DNA from: Streptococcus parasanguinis ATCC 15912
Lineage (GTDB): Bacteria; Bacillota; Bacilli; Lactobacillales; Streptococcaceae
DNA length: 64,000 nt
NCBI RefSeq assembly: GCF_000164675.2
Contig: NC_015678.1
Coordinates: forward strand, 62,001-126,000
Direction: 5' to 3'
Part shown: in pieces, positions 28,108-37,379 of the stretch
How positions within the stretch are numbered: the stretch's first letter is position 1
Layout: every line of letters starts with the position of its first letter
Program-made: the position numbers and the translations under genes
Notes under the pieces: generated by a model
Databases searched by the model: none
Seen by the model: only the letters and a program-made list of their open reading frames with translations
Told to the model about the DNA's origin: nothing

Positions 28108-28355
28108 CGCAAGCCTCCTTGAAGTTTATTTATTTTTCACTTATAGTATACTCCTTATAAAAAATTAGTCAACGAAAAAGTATCGAAAAACGATAAAAAA
28201 ATAACGATAAACAAAATATTGTTTTTGAAAAACAGGTATTCTCCGCTAAAACTAGTCAGTTTAAGCCTGGAAAACCACTACATAGAGGGGAATTTTACTA
28301 TACTTTCGATTTAGGGTATACTAGTGTAAAGATCTTATTCCATGGAGGTAGTAAA

Positions 28356-29618
28356 ATGAATCTTAAGTGGAAGAAAAAATACCTGGGGCCGATTTTGGGG
28401 CTGGTCGGAGCAGCTGTTCTGATCGGAGGAGTCTATCTCTACTCTAGTTCCAACATCCAACCAGACCATCAAAAGGAATTTAAGCAGACCAGCAAGAAGG
28501 TCACTAAGCCAAAGGAAAAAGCCATTGACTTGAGTGGTGACTATGTCTCTAATGAACGGGATGAAGCCAAAATCGAGAAAAAAGGCAAGGCCTGGAAGAT
28601 CGATTACCAAACGGCTGATGGCAAGGTATCCGCTGAATTTAGCACGGATTGGAAGGTCGAAGGATCTAATAAAGTTTCGACAGGCAAGATGAAAAAGTCC
28701 GATGGCAATACAGACTTTATAGTCACTGTTCGTGTCTTCAAATACAAGACAGATAAGAAGCCTTTGATCACGGTGACCATGTCTGACAAAAATCCCGACC
28801 ACGAGATGGTCTTTGCCAACCGGGAGGATTTTTTCAAATCGACAGATCCCAATGATGTCGTCCTTGATGGCAATCTCTCACCGTTTGAAGGTGCTTATTC
28901 CAATGATACCTATGAAAAGGAAATCGCAGATTCCGGTTTTAAACTTTATGGCTATACTCCAGAAGAATATTACCAAAACAAGACCAATGCCTTTCCAAGT
29001 ATTGTAAATGGGGAGACTGGCTGGACTTTCTGGAGTGGAGGCACTCGGGCAAGTTACTTGTTCAATAAAGAAAAAGAGCCCAAGAAGCGAAAAGGTTATT
29101 ATGAAGTTTATTTCACTGGGGCCAATGCGACTGCGATCCAAGGGCAAGAGCAAACCTTGTACTTGATCCCAGCGGGTGTGACAGGTCCTGATGGAGTAGC
29201 TTCCCAAGAACGTCGGATTCTCTTTGGGGATGTGGCCTACCGTGATTACCATCTAGAGTGGTGGAAAGCTTACCCACAACCGAAAAAAGAGAAAGACTTG
29301 GATATTGCGGCCATTAACGGAGGCGACTTCTCAAGCTTAGCTGGAACCTGGCGCAATGGCAAAGGAGCTGAGATCGTCATCCAAGCAGACGGAAAAGTTA
29401 AGGGCCAAGGCAGCCTCAAGGCTGTTGCGGACTCGGATAAGAAGAGCAAGATCCCTTACGTTGAGATGAAGATGGGTGAGACCGGTGCTGCGATTGGACT
29501 TCTGAAAATTGGTTTCCAAAATCCAGATGGAGACCAGTCTGATACCAGCAAGCCACGTCTAGTGGTCACTCAATCTGCAGGCAACTACCCAGCTGATCAA
29601 TATTTCTACCGTCAATAA
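28356..29618 (+). CDS. Membrane-anchored extracellular protein with DUF6287 domain
   Basis: This is a 420-residue protein with an N-terminal membrane anchor or signal (about residues 10-30, GPILGLVGAAVLIGGVYLYS), then a lysine-rich extracellular region. Near residue 325 the stretch AINGGDFSSLAGTWRNGKG marks the DUF6287 domain found in streptococcal lipoproteins and surface proteins. No lipobox cysteine is present, so it is likely membrane-anchored. A GGTATACT-type -10 lies about 45 bp before the start and GGAGG precedes the ATG. It sits 16 bp before an oxidoreductase gene, with no obvious functional link. Confidence 0.75.
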   Translation: MNLKWKKKYLGPILGLVGAAVLIGGVYLYSSSNIQPDHQKEFKQTSKKVTKPKEKAIDLSGDYVSNERDEAKIEKKGKAWKIDYQTADGKVSAEFSTDWKVEGSNKVSTGKMKKSDGNTDFIVTVRVFKYKTDKKPLITVTMSDKNPDHEMVFANREDFFKSTDPNDVVLDGNLSPFEGAYSNDTYEKEIADSGFKLYGYTPEEYYQNKTNAFPSIVNGETGWTFWSGGTRASYLFNKEKEPKKRKGYYEVYFTGANATAIQGQEQTLYLIPAGVTGPDGVASQERRILFGDVAYRDYHLEWWKAYPQPKKEKDLDIAAINGGDFSSLAGTWRNGKGAEIVIQADGKVKGQGSLKAVADSDKKSKIPYVEMKMGETGAAIGLLKIGFQNPDGDQSDTSKPRLVVTQSAGNYPADQYFYRQ

Positions 29619-29634
29619 AAAAGGAGATTAAAGC

Positions 29635-30591
29635 ATGGGCAAACACATTAACTATAAGTGGGCTAGTCTTGGAACAGGCGTTATTGCCAATGAATTGGCG
29701 CAAGCCCTTGAAGCGCTTGATGGGAAACTCTATTCCGTTGCCAATCGTACCTATGACAAGGGGCTAGCCTTCGCTGAGAAATATGGGATCGAAAAGGTGT
29801 ATCATGAAATTGATGACGTCTTTGAGGATCCTGAAGTGGATATCATCTATATCTCAACCCCTCACAATACGCATATTAATTACCTTCGTAAGGCCCTCGC
29901 AGCTGGCAAGCACGTACTCTGTGAAAAGTCCATCACTCTCAACAGTGAGGAATTGGCAGAAGCGATAAAGCTTGCTGAAGAAAACCATGTCAAACTGGCA
30001 GAAGCCATGACCATTTTCCATATGCCTATTTATCGGAAACTCTCTGAAATTGTGGCAAGTGGGAAGCTGGGCCCTCTCAAGGTCATCCAGATGAACTTCG
30101 GTTCCTATAAGGAATACGACATGACCAACCGCTTTTTCAATCGCAATCTGGCAGGTGGGGCTCTACTGGATATCGGTGTCTACGCTTTGTCTTTCGTGCG
30201 TTGGTTTATGACGTCACAGCCGACAGAGATGGTTTCACAGGTCAAGCTGGCACCGACTGGTGTCGATGAGCAAGCGGGGATCCTTCTTACGAATCGTGAA
30301 GGGGAAATGGCGACGGTGACGCTGAGTCTTCACGCCAAACAACCGAAACGTGGGACAATCGCTTATGACAAGGGCTATATCGAACTCTACGAATACCCGC
30401 GTGGCCAAAAAGCGGTCATCACCTATACGGAAGATGGTTCACAAGAAGTGATCGAAGCAGGAGAAACTGCCAAAGCCCTCCAGTATGAAGTCCTCGATAT
30501 GGAAGCAGCAGTTGCAGGAAAGGAAAATCATCTCTACCTAAACTACAGCCGCGATGTCATGGACCTCATGACTCAACTCCGCAAAGACTAG
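29635..30591 (+). CDS. Gfo/Idh/MocA family oxidoreductase
   Basis: This is a 318-residue NAD(P)-dependent dehydrogenase of the Gfo/Idh/MocA family. It has a Rossmann-type N-terminus (ASLGTGVIANELAQAL), the conserved LCEKSITLN motif containing the catalytic-region lysine (EKP in many members, here EKS), and a C-terminal alpha/beta domain with GGALLDIGVY. Substrates are typically sugars or trans-dihydrodiols and cannot be deduced. AAAGGAG precedes the start, 16 bp after the DUF6287 gene. Confidence 0.9.
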   Translation: MGKHINYKWASLGTGVIANELAQALEALDGKLYSVANRTYDKGLAFAEKYGIEKVYHEIDDVFEDPEVDIIYISTPHNTHINYLRKALAAGKHVLCEKSITLNSEELAEAIKLAEENHVKLAEAMTIFHMPIYRKLSEIVASGKLGPLKVIQMNFGSYKEYDMTNRFFNRNLAGGALLDIGVYALSFVRWFMTSQPTEMVSQVKLAPTGVDEQAGILLTNREGEMATVTLSLHAKQPKRGTIAYDKGYIELYEYPRGQKAVITYTEDGSQEVIEAGETAKALQYEVLDMEAAVAGKENHLYLNYSRDVMDLMTQLRKD

Positions 30592-30625
30592 GGCTTGGTA
30601 TACCCAGAAGAAGAATAACGAAATG

Positions 30626-30810
30626 AAAAGAGGCTGGGACAAAAGTCCTAGCCTCTCAATTGTTTTTGGATTGTCGAGCAAGCCGCAGTGGTTGAGTGGG
30701 CTCTACTACGCTGATTTCATCAGCTTTTACAGCCCTACTCAACTGTGCGGAGGTGGGACGACGAAATCGAATTCTAACGAATTACCGATTTCTGTCCCAC
30801 TCTCTTTTTT
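30626..30810 (-). repeat. ~180 bp structured intergenic repeat, copy 2 of 5 (inverted)
   Basis: Same element as at 1091-1270, in the opposite orientation, between the oxidoreductase gene and the zinc operon. It starts AAAAGAGGCTGGGAC and ends GTCCCACTCTCTTTTTTT, so the end facing right also has a T run and can terminate transcription arriving from the oxidoreductase gene. Confidence 0.9.
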
Positions 30811-30885
30811 TACTGCAAGAAAGGCTCGTGGGGTCTAGGAAATTGTTAGTCTCTAACATTAAAAGGAAAAAAATGTAAAAAAGGC

Positions 30886-30914
30886 TTGACAAAGCAAATG
30901 ATTAGCAGTATTAT
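30886..30914 (+). promoter_or_regulatory. adcAII-pht promoter
   Basis: TTGACA and TATTAT are separated by exactly 17 bp. The first AdcR box starts on the last base of the -10. Confidence 0.8.
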
Positions 30915-30949
30915 TAACTAGTTAATTAACTGATTAATAAACTAGTTAA
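30914..30949. promoter_or_regulatory. Three tandem AdcR zinc-repressor boxes
   Basis: Three head-to-tail 12 bp sites fill this stretch: TTAACTAGTTAA, TTAACTGATTAA and TAAACTAGTTAA. The consensus for AdcR, the MarR-family zinc repressor of streptococci, is TTAACYRGTTAA. The first matches fully; the second and third each have one mismatch. Position directly over and after the -10 predicts repression when zinc is plentiful. Confidence 0.88.
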
Positions 30950-30972
30950 CGAAAATGAAAAAGAGGTGAAGA

Positions 30973-31908
30973 ATGATTAGGAGAAAAATGAAGGTTCTGG
31001 GACTCTTGTTTCTCGGTTTCTTTCTACTGACAGCTTGTGGAAGTCAAGGAAATGCGGGCAAGCCACCTTCTAAAAAAGGTCTTAAAATTGTCACGAGTTT
31101 TTATCCCATCTATGCCCTGGTCAAGGAAATCTCTGGCGATCAAAATGACATCTGGATGGTTCAGTCAGGTGCAGGGATCCATGATTATGAACCCTCAACC
31201 AAGGAAGTGGCCCAGATCTATGATGCAGATGTATTTGTCTATCATTCTCAGACCCTGGAATCTTGGGCCGGTCGCTTAGATCCCAATCTTCAAGGTTCCA
31301 GGTTGCGAGTGATCGAAGGTAGCCAAGGAATGACCCTTGATAAGGTGGCTGGATTAGAGGATGTCGAGGCTGGTCAGGGAAAAGAAGCCAAGCACTTGTA
31401 TGATCCACATACTTGGTTGGATCCTGTAAAAATTGCAGAGGAAGGAAAGATTATCGCCCAGCGTTTGGGAGAGATCGATCCAAAGAACAAGGAGCTCTAT
31501 CAGGCCAATGCTCAAAAGCTTGAAAAGCGCTGTGAGGACCTAGTAGCCCACTACCAACCTCTCTTTGACAAGGCCAAGCAAAAGACTTTTGTGACCCAGC
31601 ATACGGCCTTTTCTTATCTGGCCAAACGCTTTGGTCTCAAGCAGTTAGGGATTGCAGGGATATCCCCAGAGCAAGAACCGACCGCTCGGCAATTGGCGGA
31701 GATCCAGCAGTTTGTCAAAGACTACAAGGTAAAAACGATCTTTGTGGAAAAGCACACGTCGTCAAAAGTGGCAGATAGTATCGCCAAGGCAACAGGGGCG
31801 CGTGTCAAGGTCTTGGATCCACTGGAAGCCGATCCACAAAACGATAAGGATCTATTAGAAAATTTAGAAGAAAATATGGCGACTTTAGCCAAGGAATTAG
31901 AGGAGTAA
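30973..31908 (+). CDS. adcAII: Zinc-binding lipoprotein AdcAII (Lmb family)
   Basis: This is a cluster A-I solute-binding lipoprotein that captures zinc for the AdcCB ABC transporter; some homologues also bind laminin. The 311-residue precursor has a signal peptide with lipobox LLTAC (Cys at about residue 22), and zinc-ligand histidines in the IHDYEPS, DPHTWLDP and TQHTAFSYL motifs. It lacks the long His-rich loop and ZinT-like domain of AdcA. AGAGGTGA precedes the start. It is followed 7 bp later by the Pht gene, with which it shares the AdcR-controlled promoter. Confidence 0.95.
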   Translation: MIRRKMKVLGLLFLGFFLLTACGSQGNAGKPPSKKGLKIVTSFYPIYALVKEISGDQNDIWMVQSGAGIHDYEPSTKEVAQIYDADVFVYHSQTLESWAGRLDPNLQGSRLRVIEGSQGMTLDKVAGLEDVEAGQGKEAKHLYDPHTWLDPVKIAEEGKIIAQRLGEIDPKNKELYQANAQKLEKRCEDLVAHYQPLFDKAKQKTFVTQHTAFSYLAKRFGLKQLGIAGISPEQEPTARQLAEIQQFVKDYKVKTIFVEKHTSSKVADSIAKATGARVKVLDPLEADPQNDKDLLENLEENMATLAKELEE

Positions 31909-31915
31909 ATCAAGA

Positions 31916-34900
31916 ATGAAGAAAAAGGGAACGATTGGATTGGTAGCGACCTTGGGGCTAGGACTCTGTGCCTATGCGCTCAGTCAGCAACCACAAGTCA
32001 AGGAAGAGAAAAAGAATCAGATTCAGTATTTGCAAGCGGACAAGAAATCGTCAGCGACTTCCTCCAGCAAAAAGGAGGACAGCATCGAAGCGGTCAATGC
32101 CAAGGAAAAGACCCAGGCAGAGCAGATTGTCATCAAGATTACAGATGAAGGCTTTGTCACTTCTCATGGGGATCATTTTCATTACTACAGCGGCAAGGTC
32201 CCATTTGATGCCATCTTTAGTGAAGAGTTGATTTTACGTGATCCAACTTATCAGCTGCAAGAAGCAGATATCGTGAGCAAGGTCAAGGATGGCTATATTA
32301 TTAAACGCGCTGGGAAATACTATCTCTACTTAAAGGATGCCCAACATACGGTTAATGTGCGCTCAATCGAAGAGATCGCTCAACAGCAAAAGGGAGGCGC
32401 TAAAGAAGAAGGGGAAACGGGATCGGTGCAAGCGAGCTCCTCGCACAAGGCAGGAAAGACCCGTGACTTCCGTCAACCGAGTCAAGCGCTGAAAGAAGGG
32501 AAGACTCTTGAGATGCTGACGGCTAAGAACCATACAGGTGGTGGCTATCGTACGGACGATGGTTATGTATTTAGCCCTGGAGATGTCATTTCAGATACAG
32601 GGGACGGCTTTATTGTGCCCCATGGCGGCCATTTCCATTATATTCCAAAGAGTGCCTTATCCGCTGGCGAGTTAGCAGCAGCACTTTCGGTATTAGGAGG
32701 TCAATCTGGCCATCAGACTGGGAACTCACGCCTAGCTGGAGCAAGCACAGAGCAAGGGCAAGGAACTTCAGATCAAGCCTCTCCAAGCCTTGGGAAGCAA
32801 GCGAGCAACCAGCCATCAGCCAGTCCAACCAATACACAGACAACCCCAACGACATCTAAACCAAGTCCAAGTCTGAGCAATCTGATCGAAGAATTGCAGA
32901 AAGCCCCGTTGTCTTCTCGTCATGTGGAATCTGATGGTTCTGTCTTTGATCCAAGTAAGATTACCAAGTGGACCGATCAAGGGATTGTCTACCCTCATGG
33001 GGATCATTTCCACTTTATCCCATACAGCTCCCTATCTCCTTTAGAGCGTGAGTTGGCGCGGCAATTCCAATTGCTTCGTGCTCAAGGATCTAGTAGTCCA
33101 ACAGAAGTAAGTCCAAGCTTGCCTTCAAATCCAAGCATAAGACCAGTTGATCCTGATCATGAGCATGGCGACAGTCACGATCACAAAGAAGAACACGACC
33201 ATGGCTTCCACGCAGACAAGGTCATTAGCAAGGACGAGGAAGGCTATATGGTCGCTCATGGCAACCATGCCCATTATTTCTATAAAAAGGACCTTTCTCC
33301 TCAAGAGATTGCAGCAGCAGAGGCAACTCTGGCAGGTAAGAAAGAAGAGGACAAGGGTCAGCCCCTGACAGATGATGTTGCGACCTATTCTCGTGATGCC
33401 TCAGATGAGGAAAAGATCCAGTACATCAGTAAGACCTACGGTGTCCCTCGTGAGGCCATTAAGATTTCCAATGGTTTCTTTGTCTTTAACAATCCAGACC
33501 AAGAATACGATCCGACCCACATCCATCCTTATGCCGTTCGGAAGGAACATGTCCGGATCCCACTTGAAACTGGCAATCCTGAACTAGACTTTATCAATGA
33601 ACTCTATGCAACAGCCCTTCGTTCAGGGATTTCTCCATATAGCCTTCAGATTGAAAATGGTCAGTTTGTCATCCCGCATGGCGATCACAACCACTACATC
33701 AAGGTGCGTTCAGCAGGGCTAGCAGACTACTTAGCCCACCGTCTTCCAACCATCCAATCGCCATACAAAAAAGGAGACTTGGACAAGAAAGTTGTAGAGG
33801 ACAGAGTCAACCAGCTCTTAGCAGAAAGCCGGACTCTCTATGCTTCTGATCCATTGCAACAAAGACGGATTGAGCTCATCTTGGGCCACTTCTTGGAAAA
33901 TGTCAAGAGTTTCCCAAGTAACTCAACAGAGGGCTATCTTGCAAGTCTCAAACAGGTTGATGCGCAGTACATTCATGCGACTCAAGCGGTCAAACCAAAA
34001 GAAGAGACAGCCCTAGATCGTCGTTACCAAGAGTTGCTGGAACAAGTGCGTTTGCTAGACACAGAAGCCTTCCAATTGAAGAAGGAAGAGTTGGTCTCTC
34101 AACTGCAGGAAGCCTATGCTGCCAAGGACAGCAAGCGTTTAGAACAGGAAGGGAAGCTATTAGAAGCTGTTCAGGAGATGCAAGATCGGACGGGTGTGAC
34201 ATCGGTCGACTACCTCAAGTATTTCTACCAAAGCTTGAGCGATGCGCGCTTGACACCAGAACTCCGCACTAAGGCAGCAGATCTAGCCTTGAAGCTCTAC
34301 CGAGCTCAAGCCTTTGAAGAAGCTTGGGATTCCAAGTCTCACTTTATGGAACTCTACCAAACCAAGCAAGCTATTGACCAGCTCTTCTCCCAAGAAAAAG
34401 GCCAAACCTATCCTATTGAAAAAACAGTTTTGGATCTAAAAGGAAGTCAAGCCCCATCCTACAACTTAGCGGTTTATGATTTCCTCAAAGGCTTGTATGG
34501 AGAGTTGGATAAGGCGACAGAAGCCCGTCAACAGAACAAGATTTTGACAGCTCTCTTAGAGCAAATCCAGTCGCTCTTGCCACAAGTCGAAGATCAAGGC
34601 AAACGAACTGCCTTTGAAACAAGCTTGGCTCAACTTGGAAAAGAAGCTAATCCAGACAAGGCTATTTCAAGTGGGGAAGCACTTCTACGCGAAATCAGTG
34701 ATACCATTGAAAAGCAAAAACAAAAGCAAACGGAAGAGCCTCAAATTGGGGATGTCGCTCTTTATCAACAGCTTTATAACCAGTTGATGGCCCTGCACCA
34801 ACAATTGGTGGACAAGGGAGCTAGTGATGCTGTATTTGATCGCTTAGAAGCTCTCTTTGACCAATTGGCTAATCCAAAGAGTGATAAAGCAGCCTTACTA

Positions 34901-35131
34901 CAGGCCATCCAAGCCTTCCAGGCAGAGTTGGCAGCAACGCCATCTGCAAGCGAAGCGGGCAAAGCAGCTACCACAGCTGAAACGCCTGTCCCTACAGAAA
35001 CTCCGGTGGAAAAAGAAGCAGCAGCTTCAGAAGGAAGTAAGCCTGCCACAACTGAGACAGAAACAGAGCCTGCAAGCGCAGCTGTAACAGAAGCAAGCAC
35101 GCCAGATACTCCATCTCCTCAGAACCAATAG
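31916..35131 (+). CDS. pht: Polyhistidine triad surface protein (PhtD/PhtE-like)
   Basis: This 1071-residue surface protein belongs to the pneumococcal Pht family, which stores or hands over zinc to AdcAII and aids adhesion and complement evasion. Five HxxHxH triads are visible at about residues 84 (HGDHFH), 236 (HGGHFH), 361 (HGDHFH), 448 (HGNHAH) and 588 (HGDHNH), plus a His/Asp-rich linker near residues 411-431. The N-terminus has a lipoprotein-like LGLC at residue 18. The last ~350 residues are helical and end in a Thr/Glu/Ala/Pro-rich tail without an LPXTG signal. It is co-transcribed with adcAII. Confidence 0.93.
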   Translation: MKKKGTIGLVATLGLGLCAYALSQQPQVKEEKKNQIQYLQADKKSSATSSSKKEDSIEAVNAKEKTQAEQIVIKITDEGFVTSHGDHFHYYSGKVPFDAIFSEELILRDPTYQLQEADIVSKVKDGYIIKRAGKYYLYLKDAQHTVNVRSIEEIAQQQKGGAKEEGETGSVQASSSHKAGKTRDFRQPSQALKEGKTLEMLTAKNHTGGGYRTDDGYVFSPGDVISDTGDGFIVPHGGHFHYIPKSALSAGELAAALSVLGGQSGHQTGNSRLAGASTEQGQGTSDQASPSLGKQASNQPSASPTNTQTTPTTSKPSPSLSNLIEELQKAPLSSRHVESDGSVFDPSKITKWTDQGIVYPHGDHFHFIPYSSLSPLERELARQFQLLRAQGSSSPTEVSPSLPSNPSIRPVDPDHEHGDSHDHKEEHDHGFHADKVISKDEEGYMVAHGNHAHYFYKKDLSPQEIAAAEATLAGKKEEDKGQPLTDDVATYSRDASDEEKIQYISKTYGVPREAIKISNGFFVFNNPDQEYDPTHIHPYAVRKEHVRIPLETGNPELDFINELYATALRSGISPYSLQIENGQFVIPHGDHNHYIKVRSAGLADYLAHRLPTIQSPYKKGDLDKKVVEDRVNQLLAESRTLYASDPLQQRRIELILGHFLENVKSFPSNSTEGYLASLKQVDAQYIHATQAVKPKEETALDRRYQELLEQVRLLDTEAFQLKKEELVSQLQEAYAAKDSKRLEQEGKLLEAVQEMQDRTGVTSVDYLKYFYQSLSDARLTPELRTKAADLALKLYRAQAFEEAWDSKSHFMELYQTKQAIDQLFSQEKGQTYPIEKTVLDLKGSQAPSYNLAVYDFLKGLYGELDKATEARQQNKILTALLEQIQSLLPQVEDQGKRTAFETSLAQLGKEANPDKAISSGEALLREISDTIEKQKQKQTEEPQIGDVALYQQLYNQLMALHQQLVDKGASDAVFDRLEALFDQLANPKSDKAALLQAIQAFQAELAATPSASEAGKAATTAETPVPTETPVEKEAAASEGSKPATTETETEPASAAVTEASTPDTPSPQNQ

Positions 35132-35142
35132 AAAATAGAAAA

Positions 35143-35322
35143 GAGAGTGGGACAGAAATCGGTAATTCGTTAGAATTCGATTTCGTCGTCCCACCTCCGC
35201 ACAGTTGAGTAGGGCTGTAAAAGCTGATGAAATCAGCGTAGTAGAGCCCACTCAACCACTGCGTCTTGCTTGACAATCCAAAAATAATTGAGAGGCTAGG
35301 ACTTTTGTCCCAGCCTCTTTTT
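35143..35322 (+). repeat. ~180 bp structured intergenic repeat, copy 3 of 5
   Basis: Same orientation as copy 1 and almost identical to it. It lies between the convergent Pht and DUF2974 genes and ends in the GAGGCTAGGAC/GTCCCAGCCTC hairpin with a T run. Confidence 0.9.
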
Positions 35323-35370
35323 GCGTTTTAGTGAATAGAAGAAGTTGTCTCTTTTTTCAGTTGTTGAGCC

Positions 35371-36555
35371 TCACTCCTTGTGTTCTAAGAGCAGTGGCGA
35401 GGTAGTCTCGACTGCTTGTTTTCGCTTGAAAAATGCAGCCATTTGAACCAGGATACGAGGAACTGTTTGCCATTTTTTCCATGCTTGGACCCGGGTATCG
35501 ATGAGTTGTTTAGCGAGACGTTCCAGCATTTCCCGCTCAGTTGGATCTAGGTCCTGAGCATTTTGAAGGATTTCTTTGGCCTTGGCTAGTTGCTTGAGAT
35601 CGGTTAGGTCATTGATCGAAGTGATGCCGGCATCCAGAAAAATGCCAAAAAAGGTGTCAAAAAACTTCTTGCGCTCCTCTGCCGATGTTTCGCGAACCCA
35701 TTGTTTCAAGGTCAGATCGGTCTGCTGGCTATCTGGACTGGTTTCAGAAACGGTCACAAAGCTGTAGTCCTTGATTTCCCAAGTAAAGGCGTCGTGCTGA
35801 GCAAAGCCACCAAAAGCGCGACTTTTGACAATGGTCGTCGGTTCTGGCACTTCCAACATCATGCCAACGATGGATCCCTGAGGGACAAAGCGACGAATGT
35901 TTGGGGACGTCCGCTGGTAACCTTCGGTTTCGATAATGGCCTTGTTGAGGCCAGGAGCATCGTAGCTGTAGATCGCGTCGACCCGTTCAAACAAAGAATC
36001 AGGTAGATACGAGCAGGCATAGGTCGCAAGGTTGCCCCCTTTGGAGTGACCGGCCACTAAGAAGCGTCCTTTCGGAAATTCCTTCATGACATTTTGCAGG
36101 TAGCTGGCTGCGCGCTTCTGAGCTGGAACATGGTCCATATAGGTCATGTGGAAGTCTTCCTTCCAGCCGATCAAGGTGTCATCCGTCCCTCTGAAAACGA
36201 CCAAATACGTATCCAGACTAAGCCGATAGGTCATGGCCGCAAACTGTTTTTGTACATCGGGATCGTACTCATCGACATAGTTAAGGAGTTTGATGTTCTT
36301 AAAGCGCTTTGAACTAGCTAATTCATCGACTAATTGGAGGTGCTGGTTACTCACGATGAAATCGGTAGTCCGATCGATCAGTTCCATCGCATCAGACAGG
36401 CGCACTGGGATTCCTGTTGTATCTCCTTGAGGCACAATGTGTCCAAAGGGCAGATAGGTCAGCTCTGTCAATGCGAGAACATCCAGTTCTTTGAAGGGGC
36501 GGTCATATATGGAATCATAAGTCACTTCTTTTAGGTAATCAAAAATCGTCGACAT
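35371..36555 (-). CDS. DUF2974 family lipase-like alpha/beta hydrolase
   Basis: This is a 394-residue cytoplasmic protein of the DUF2974 (Mbeg1-like) family with an alpha/beta-hydrolase fold. The nucleophile elbow is GHSKGGN and a histidine follows in the FAQHDAFTW region, consistent with a catalytic triad. No signal peptide is seen. The start at MSTIFDYLKE is chosen because GGGAGG lies 7 nt upstream; the frame extends further without a ribosome site. The substrate is unknown. It is a single-gene unit next to a Bce-type regulator gene transcribed the other way. Confidence 0.85.
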   Translation of the reverse strand: MSTIFDYLKEVTYDSIYDRPFKELDVLALTELTYLPFGHIVPQGDTTGIPVRLSDAMELIDRTTDFIVSNQHLQLVDELASSKRFKNIKLLNYVDEYDPDVQKQFAAMTYRLSLDTYLVVFRGTDDTLIGWKEDFHMTYMDHVPAQKRAASYLQNVMKEFPKGRFLVAGHSKGGNLATYACSYLPDSLFERVDAIYSYDAPGLNKAIIETEGYQRTSPNIRRFVPQGSIVGMMLEVPEPTTIVKSRAFGGFAQHDAFTWEIKDYSFVTVSETSPDSQQTDLTLKQWVRETSAEERKKFFDTFFGIFLDAGITSINDLTDLKQLAKAKEILQNAQDLDPTEREMLERLAKQLIDTRVQAWKKWQTVPRILVQMAAFFKRKQAVETTSPLLLEHKE

Positions 36556-36701
36556 CTGTGCCTCCCGTGTCTTATTTCTTTCAGTATAGCACAAAAATGG
36601 GAGTAGAAAAAGCTCTTACTGTTAAGAAGGCTACGCTCGATCTTTTTCTCTGCTTCTTAATCTGTTATAATAGGAAGAAGAAAAAAGAAGGAAAGAAAGC
36701 C

Positions 36702-37379
36702 ATGCATAAAATTCTCTTAGTAGAAGACGATGAAATTATCCGCCAACAGGTCAAACAATTATTGGAACAATGGGGCTATGAAGTGGTCGCAGCAGAGGAC
36801 TTTATGGATGTCCTCGGGATCTTTGTCGAAAGTGACCCCCACTTGATCCTCATGGATATTGGCCTGCCTCTCTACAATGGTTACCACTGGTGCCAGGAGA
36901 TTCGTAAGGTTTCAAAGGTTCCGATCATGTTTCTTTCTTCACGGGATCAAGCCATGGATATTGTCATGGCCATCAATATGGGTGGAGACGACTTTGTCAC
37001 CAAGCCTTTTGACCAAAATGTCCTCCTTGCCAAGGTCCAAGGGCTCTTGCGCCGCTCTTACGAATTTGGCACGGATCAAAATCTGCTGGAGCACCGGGGT
37101 GCTATCCTTAATCTCAAGTCTACGGACTTGATGTATGAAGGGGAAGTCATCAAGCTGACCAAGAATGAATTTCAGATCCTGCGCGTCCTGTTTGAGCATA
37201 CAGGCAGTATCGTAGCACGCGATGACATGATGAAGGAGCTCTGGAATAGCGATTTCTTTATTGATGACAATACCTTGTCTGTCAATGTAGCCCGCCTTCG
37301 TAAGAAACTAGAAGAGGCTGGCTTGTCAAACTTCATCGAAACCAAGAAAGGCATCGGTTACGGGTTGACCCATGAATAA
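36702..37379 (+). CDS. OmpR-family response regulator, Bce-type
   Basis: This 225-residue response regulator has a receiver domain (ILLVEDDE, phospho-acceptor Asp in LILMDIGLP, conserved Lys in FVTKPFD) and a winged-helix output domain (WNSDFFIDDNTLSVNVARLRKKL). It overlaps by 8 bp with a histidine kinase gene of the intramembrane-sensing type and precedes a Bce-like ABC transporter, a combination that senses and removes cell-wall-active peptides such as bacitracin or lantibiotics. A TATAAT -10 lies 31 bp before the ATG. Confidence 0.92.
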   Translation: MHKILLVEDDEIIRQQVKQLLEQWGYEVVAAEDFMDVLGIFVESDPHLILMDIGLPLYNGYHWCQEIRKVSKVPIMFLSSRDQAMDIVMAINMGGDDFVTKPFDQNVLLAKVQGLLRRSYEFGTDQNLLEHRGAILNLKSTDLMYEGEVIKLTKNEFQILRVLFEHTGSIVARDDMMKELWNSDFFIDDNTLSVNVARLRKKLEEAGLSNFIETKKGIGYGLTHE

